Shown piece after piece: positions 57,385-64,000 of a DNA stretch of 64,000 bases (within the stretch, counting starts at the first letter, position 1; every line of letters begins with the position of its first letter). The DNA comes from Sipunculus nudus (lineage: Eukaryota; Annelida; Sipuncula; Golfingiida; Sipunculidae), in assembly GCA_026874595.1 (NCBI GenBank), contig CM049312.1, positions 26,405,956 to 26,469,955 of the forward strand. The letters are read 5' to 3'. The notes below the pieces were generated by a model. That model worked only from the letters and a program-made list of their open reading frames with translations, made no database searches and had not been told where the DNA came from. The translations under genes were made by a program, and so were the position numbers.

Positions 57385-58300
57385 GAACTGTTTTCTCTAT
57401 TTTTGAGACCTTTAAAAATGTGAACAGCTGTTAACAGGGCACAAAACATAAAGACTGGACCTAGAATCTTCATTCTTGATACACTGAGAGATCCATAAAA
57501 AATCTCCTTGAAAACTAGAAATTAGGTCTCTGTTACCCATATCCTTCAAGCTATGGGGCCACAAAGTACCTCCCAGAATAGTCAAAAGTTTCATACAAAA
57601 AATTCAATATCTCATTAACTACATCACTGATGGTCATGATTTTTGGCATACGTATTGATCATGAGATGTTTCATCAGTTTCTGCAGACTGGTGGCGCCAC
57701 CTGTATTTTTCAATTTTTACGAACTGTTTTCTCTATTTTTGAGACCTTTAAAAATGTGAACAGCTGTTAACAGGGCACAAAACATAAAGACTGGACCTAG
57801 AATCTTCATTCTTGATACACTGAGAGATCCATAAAAAATCTCCTTGAAAACTAGAAATTAGGTCTCTGTTACCCATATCCTTCAAGCTATGGGGCCACAA
57901 AGTACCTCCCAGAATAGTCAAAAGTTTCATACAAAAATTTCAATATCTCATTAACTACATCAATGATGATCATGATTTTTGGCATACGTATTGATCATGG
58001 AGTGTTTCATCAGTTTATGCAGACTGGTGGTGCCACCTGTATTTGTTCGGTTTTTTTTTACAATTTTTTTCTCTATTTTTAAACCTTTTAAGATATGAAC
58101 ATCTGTTAACAGGGCACAAATCATAAAGACTGGACCTAGAATCTTCATTCTTGACACACAGGGAGACCCGTGAAAAGTCTCCATGGAATCCTGAAATAAG
58201 GTCTTTGTTACCCATATTCTTTAAGCTGTATGACTCCAAAATACCCCCCCCCCCCCCCCAGAATAATGGAAAATTTGATACAAAAACTGCAGTATCTCAA
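57385..58300. repeat. 336-340-bp tandem repeat, about 2.7 units
   Basis: Units start with gaactgttttctctattttt at 57385 and 57721 and a degraded version at about 58061. The first two are nearly identical and carry the same 60-codon antisense ORF, which is a repeat artefact. Each ends with cagactggtggcgccacctg. The third unit grades into the 280-bp array. Confidence 0.92.
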
Positions 58301-60975
58301 TAACTACGACACGATTTTTCTGAAACTAACACCAATTATCGGGTCACATGTGAACTGGTGCCTAACCAATTTGCGTTGACCTCTGACCTTTCCTGTCTGC
58401 CCAGTGTCCATTTGTGCGTCTGTTTCATCACATAAACCCTCATATCACAGGAACCGTTTGACCGATCAGGAAATAAAATTTATACAAATGTAGCCCTTGG
58501 AAAGCTTTATAACATACACAAAAAATGGTGGCGCCAACTGTAACCATGTTTGCACAGTGTCCATCTGTTCACCGCCTTGGGTTAAAATCACTCATATCTC
58601 TGCAGTGAATTGACTAATTAACCTGAAATTCCACATGCGTATACATCCTGGATAGCTTTCTTGATTTTATGACAGATGGCGCCACCTATATTCACGTTCA
58701 CGCTGATGACATCCAAGCTCATATCTCAGGAACCGTTTGACCGATCAGGAAATAAATTTTATACAAATGTAGCCCTTGGATAGCTTTATAACATACACAA
58801 CAAATGGTGGCGCCACCTGTAACCATGTTTGCACAGTGTCCATCTGTTCACCGCCTTGGGTTAAAATCACTCATATCTCTGCAGTGAATTGACTAATTCA
58901 CCTGAAATTCGGCATGCTTATACATCCTGGATAGCTTTCTTGATTTTATGACAGATGGCGCCAACAAATATTTACGTTCATGCTGCAGACATCCAAGCTC
59001 ATATCTCGGGAACCGTTTGATCGATCAGGAAATAAAATTTATACAAATGTAGCCCTTGGATAGGTTCATAACATACATAAAAATTGGTGGCGCCACCTGT
59101 AACCATGTTTGCACAGTGTCCATTTGTTCATCTGCCTTGTGTTAAAATCACTCATATCTCTGCAGTGAATTGACTAATTCACCTGAAATTCGGCATGCCT
59201 ATACATCCTGGATAGCTTTCTTGATTTTATGACAGGTGGCATCACCTATATTCACGTTCACGCTGCAGACATCCAAGCTCATATCTTGGGAACTGTTTGG
59301 CCGATCAGGAAATAAAATTTATACAAATGTAGCCCTTGGATAGCTTCATTACATACACAAAAAATGGTGGCGCCACCTGTAACCATGTTTGCACAGTGTC
59401 CATCTGTTCATCTGCCTTGTGTTAAAATCACTCATATCTCTGAAATGAATTGACTAATTCACCTGATATTCGGCATGCATATACATCCTGGATAGCTTTC
59501 TTGATTTTATGACAGGTGGCGCCACCTACATTCACGTTCACGCTGTTGACATCCAAGTTCATATCTCAGGAACCGTTTGACCGATCAGGATATAATTTTT
59601 TTACAAATGTAGCCCTTGGATAGTTTTATAACATAAACAAAAAATGGTGGCGCCACCTGTAACCATGTTTGCACAGTGTCCATCTGTTCATCTGCCTTGG
59701 GTTAAAATCACTCATATTTCTGCAGTGAATTGACTAATTCACCTGAAATTCGGCATGCGTATACATCCTGGACAGCTTTCTTGATTTTATGAAAGGTGGC
59801 GCCACCTACATTCTAGTTAATGCTGCACACATCCAAGCTCATATCTCAGGAACTGTTTGACCGATCAGGAAATAAACTTTATACAAATGTAGCCCTTGGA
59901 TAGCTTTATAACATACACAAAAAATGGTGGCGCTACCTGTAATCATTTTTGCACAGAGCTGTCTGTTTGTCTGTTGAGGCCTAAAATCACTCATTTCTCT
60001 GTAGTGGTTTGACATAACTGCCTTAAGTTTTGCAGGTTTATACATCCTGGACAGCTTTTTTGATTTTATGACAAGTGGCGCCACCTAAATTCTAGTAAAC
60101 GCTGCACACATCCAAGCTCATATCTCAGGAACAGTTTGACTGATTGGGCCAAAATTGTGTATGTGTTTAGATCTCACATAGGTCTTTATCACACAAAACT
60201 GGAGTTGCCACCTGCAACCATTTTTGCACAGCGTCTGTCTGTTTGTCTGCCATGGGATAATGTCACTCATATCTCGGCAGTGGTTTGACGTATCTGCCTA
60301 AAATTTTGCAGCTTTATACATCCTGGATAACTTTCTTGATTTTATGACAGGTGGCGCCACCTACATTCTAGTTTACGCTGCAGACATCCAAGCTCATATC
60401 TCGGGAACCGGTTGAACGATTGGGCCAAAATTTTGCATGTTTATAGATCTCACATAGGTCTTTATCATACACAAAACTGGAGGGGCCACCTGCAACCATT
60501 TTTCAAATTTTGCACAGCTTCTGTCTGTTTGTCTGCTGAGGCCTAAAATCACTCATTTCTCTGTAGTGGTTTGACATGACTGCCTAAAATTTTGCAGGTT
60601 TATGCATCCTGGACAGCTTTCTTGATTTTATGACAGGTGGCGCCACCTAAATTCTAGTTAACGCTGCACACATCCAAGCTCATATCTCAGGAACCGTTTG
60701 ACTAATTGGGCAAAAATTGTGTATGTGTTTAGATCTCACATAGATCTTTATCATACACAAAACTGTAAGGGCAACCTGCAATCATTTTTGCACAGCGTCT
60801 GTCTGTTTGTCTGCCGTGGGCTGTAATCACTCATACACATGTAGTGGTTTGACTTTTCTGCCTAAAATTTCGCATATGTATACAACTTGAACAGCTTTCT
60901 GGATTTGTAGTAGGTGGCACAACCTACATACACATTCAGGCTGCAGACATTCATGCTAATATGCAACATACCTCA
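58300..60975. repeat. ~280-bp satellite array, about 9-10 units
   Basis: The block gaaccgtttgaccgatcagg or a variant recurs at 58451, 58730, 59010, 59290, 59570, 59850, 60129, 60415 and 60691, a 279-286-bp period. Each unit is a dimer of related ~140-bp halves. Both begin ctcatatctc and end in the palindrome ggtggcgccacct (followed by gtaaccatg in one half, by acattcacg in the other). Divergence increases to the right, where units decay near 60900. No conserved ORF spans the units. Confidence 0.95.
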
Positions 60976-62690
60976 CTCTATTTCCCCTTGACACTCAATC
61001 CATGCCTCACTTCACCCGTTCCACTCTGATTTTGGCGGATACACATAGTCACTTGTGGGCTACCCATGTTGTAGTTTTTAAAGTTTACACATTTTTTCTC
61101 TATTTATAGATATATAAATACAGACTTAATCTTGGTCTGTTGGTTAATCTGTTTGATGCTTCAGTTGAATGAGTATATACTACCATCCTGATGATAAAAT
61201 TTCCTTTTGTGAATCTCTTCCCAGTCAGCTGAGCGCCATGACCCATGGGTCACTTGTTCTTATGTATTCTGTTTAGATTTTGTCAGACTACCCCCTCACC
61301 TGCTTTTACTGTGGAACATTTATCCTGTGGCTCAAAGTAAAACCCTGCTTAAAAAAAACCAACGATCAACTCCTGTTTAACCGTGAGAATCGACTGTTGG
61401 ATACCAAGAACAAAGTATATTTCACTTACTGACCAAAGCAAGTATTACACTCGGCGTGGCAGTCCTTCTTCTGGTGCAATGGCTGAGTTGCTTACGGAGA
61501 CAAAACATCAGGTTTAAAGCAGGTGTAGGAAATCTCTTGGTCTGAGGTTCTGGTTCAATTGACCTATCCATGAACTCTAAGTGACTTTAATTACATATCC
61601 ATTCAATGAATAATCATAAGCACTGGACTAACGAGCAACCAATCAGGTAACCATAAACATTGTAAAGCGTCAATCACCTGACAACAACAAAATTTTGCAT
61701 AATTTGACAGAGCTCTGTCAAACAAAACACGTGTAGTCTGTAAAAACTACCAGTTCCATTGTCTCGGCCCAAGACGTGTGATTCCGATCCGCTCTGCTCC
61801 TCTCCGTCAACAACGTCTTGGGAACGACCCTTAGGAAAACGCCTTGTAAGGTTCCAAATAGGAGACCCCTTTGGAATCGTATAATTGACATTTCAAGCGA
61901 TGTCAACATAAAATAATTACCTTTTTGTTGTCTTTGGATGTTTTGTAAAACATCTGCAAAGTATTGGCACCAAAATATTGCTCAATAGCCCTACTTATCC
62001 ATAATTTTGCCAAGAGCTGATGTCTTAAATAGAGAACAAGCCGCCATGATTACATTAAGTGACCCACAGTCCTTTGCAACGATATTTAGACTGGGAACCC
62101 GCTCTGATCTTAACGCTGTTTGAACTGGAAAAAGCGGGCGATAATAGATGTCGGTGGCGGGTACCAGTCGATCAACGTCCGCTCATTCCAAATTCCTGTA
62201 TATTGTTATGTTTAAATCACCGCGGGCTTACAAGGATCGTTAGGGATTATATTTCATTAATATATTAAGGTAAGAACGTGGTAAAGTTGCCAGAAAGTCC
62301 CATTAACTACCAAAGACACTAACGGATGCATTTTGGTGTGTATATTTAGTAGTTTTAAGAGTTTTTTTTGGTGCCTTCTGCCAGTGTCTACCATTTCACC
62401 ATTACAAGGCCTAACTGTACAGGCCATTCCCACAACTGTGATCGTATCACAGTTGTGGATCCGCAACAACCAGTTCCAATGTCGGCATGTTTTCCGGGAT
62501 TTGTTTATACAAAGGAGACAATATAAAAAGTTCTAGGCTTTAGGTTGCAAGAGCCATTTCTCCGACTACCGAATGATTAATAATAATGTCTTACCTGGCA
62601 CGTAATTCGTATGAGACAAATAATCCAAAATATAGCAAGACAGTTCATAATGACTGCGATATAGTAAACAATGGTCAGGCGATACCAGTT
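60976..62690. other. intergenic, nothing recognised
   Basis: No supported gene. A palindromic agtgacccatgggtca-type word occurs at 61240-61253. ORFs of 60-70 codons are not credible. Confidence 0.4.
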
Positions 62691-62692
62691 GA

Positions 62693-62740
62693 TGACGTCA
62701 GTCAATACGACGTCATGCGTCATCGACTTTTGTGACGTCA
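62693..62740. promoter_or_regulatory. cluster of CRE-like sites
   Basis: Two perfect CRE palindromes, tgacgtca (62693-62700 and 62733-62740), one near match (cgacgtca, 62708-62715) and a tgcgtca half site lie within 48 bp. CREB/ATF-type bZIP proteins bind such sites. No gene start is recognised next to them. Confidence 0.45.
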
Positions 62741-63857
62741 TTATTATGTTGTAGGTAGCTCTCGTACCATGGGCATGGAAGACCTTCTGTGTAGGAGCGT
62801 TTTAGGGGCTCATTATAAAAATAAGTTAAAAGGGCGGAGCATTTGGGCTGTGGTGGATAGGTCAATTGTGTAATTGTCTATGGAAATGCTAACCAACTAA
62901 CTCTCATTCTGAGTGAACATGTACTCTATATTTATCCATTAAATGTACAAGTGGATGAAAAAGAAAAACGACGGTATGATGACAAAATTTTGACACGTCA
63001 TGAACTCAGATAAACGAATCATTTATAAAAGCCGATCATTTTTTTTTCTCTATGCTGCCTACTTACATTTGGCAGCCTACTGGGATTTATCAGGCTCAGT
63101 GATGCCAGGGGTTAAGACTAGGCACGACCTCTAAATGTGATACGTCAGGAACAATCGTAAGACGGTAGTGATGCCGGTGGTAAAGAACGACCGCGGAAGG
63201 AACATCGGTAGGAAATCTTGGATACCCGCAATTAGCAAGGTTTTGTATAATAGTTCCTGAACGTAAGTTGTAGCAGACCATCGCGCGACCGTTTTACGAT
63301 GGTCTTACCCTGTCGCAACCAATAATATGCATCTACAACCAGCTATCGGTCATAAAGGTTGTCACAGGACAGTCGTTAGACTATGGCACGAACATATATG
63401 ACCAGTCACAAAACTGTCATTGATGGTCTAACGTTTGTCGTACGACAAGTCGCAAAACAGGTAGCATATAATCACTGATGGTCGTGCGATGTTCATGCTA
63501 ATGTGACCGCATCTGTTTTTTATGCCTAAAAGACACACACAGTCACAACGACCTCCTTTTGCGACCGTCGAGGTCGAATGTACGGAGAAAATGTAAGACA
63601 CTTTAATTATGCTGGGTTAACACCTAGCCAGGATTGTGCGATTCCGATGAGAACCAAGGATCGCATTAGATCTTCATGATCGTGGAAATTTTTATTGAAT
63701 ATTTTTTATCTTTTTTTACAATTTCATACACGTAAATATGATGCAATACGTTTTGTCAGGTTCCTGGACAAGATTTTATACGAACTAATAACCGAATCCT
63801 TACCATACTGTGAAGATTGGATACGATTCTATGGCTAATCCTTGCGATCTTATAAAA
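62741..63857. other. intergenic, nothing recognised
   Basis: No supported gene. 63270-63570 is rich in cgacc / ggtcg words in both orientations. Confidence 0.4.
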
Positions 63858-64000
63858 AAAGCGTGAAATGTCTAGGGGAATGAATAAAGAAGTCAGTGTT
63901 TTTTGTTAACAAATAATTATAATTTATTTTTTAAAAAGTCCTAACATTACAATAAACTAAATCAATACAATTTCACAGTATATGAATAAAATGTACAGTA
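63858..64000 (-). repeat. solo-LTR-family fragment, runs off the window
   Basis: gcgtgaaatgtctaggggaatg followed by gaagt.agtgttttt, ttataatttatt and cctaacattacaata matches 42446-42550 closely. The segment continues beyond the window edge. Confidence 0.7.

Noticed and set aside
57412-57930. Two identical 60-codon antisense ORFs
   Set aside because: They are identical because the 336-bp repeat is duplicated. There is no recognised domain, and the third unit does not keep the ORF.

Overview
The window looks like nuclear DNA from an animal, most likely a bivalve or related mollusc. The evidence is AT-rich non-coding sequence with few genes, long (TA)n microsatellites, clan-2 cytochrome P450s, a class A GPCR remnant and invertebrate-type transposons (PIF/Harbinger, a Gmr1-like Ty3 element, tRNA-derived SINEs). 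The species assignment is inference. No operons, bacterial signals, rRNA genes or functional tRNA genes were seen.

Layout. 1-3.0 kb holds nothing recognisable. 3.0-9.0 kb is a large minisatellite: a 25-bp array passes directly into about 5.6 kb of a 22-bp repeat that contains an exact-period 1,843-bp higher-order duplication. 9.36-10.4 kb is a 397-bp tandem repeat that carries a 143-bp piece of that array. 10.5-18 kb contains a solo-LTR-like repeat, a dimeric tRNA-derived SINE and a pair of ~680-bp direct duplicates. 18.2-19.0 kb is a frameshifted GPCR pseudogene. 21.5-23.1 kb is a foldback-like element with tandem-repeat arms. 24.8-27.2 kb holds transposon-end candidates.

The clearest host gene is an intact, intronless cytochrome P450 (508 codons, 28501-30027, +). 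A closely related copy lies convergently on the other strand (38985-40528, -) and is disabled by two small insertions and a stop codon. Between them is a short possible third P450 remnant.

41.6-45.0 kb holds a second copy of the dimeric SINE, a ~634-bp solo LTR, Penelope-like motifs and a MITE with a 5-bp target duplication. 45,205-57,323 is one PIF/Harbinger DNA transposon, with matching 15-bp inverted ends and a CTG target duplication. Its Myb-like gene (+) and HARBI1-like transposase (-) converge, and both are frameshifted. Nested in it, inside a (TA)n tract, is a 6,686-bp LTR retrotransposon (47,322-54,007) with near-identical LTRs and one uninterrupted 1,609-codon gag-pol ORF.

The most striking system in the window is that retrotransposon. 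Its sequence is Ty3/gypsy-type, but its domain order is Gag-PR-IN-RT-RNaseH, as in Ty1/copia and in the Gmr1 group, and its capsid region resembles a SCAN domain. 57.4-61.0 kb is a long satellite array (336- then ~280-bp units) built around the palindrome GGTGGCGCCACC. The last 3 kb has a cluster of CRE-like sites and a partial copy of the solo-LTR family.
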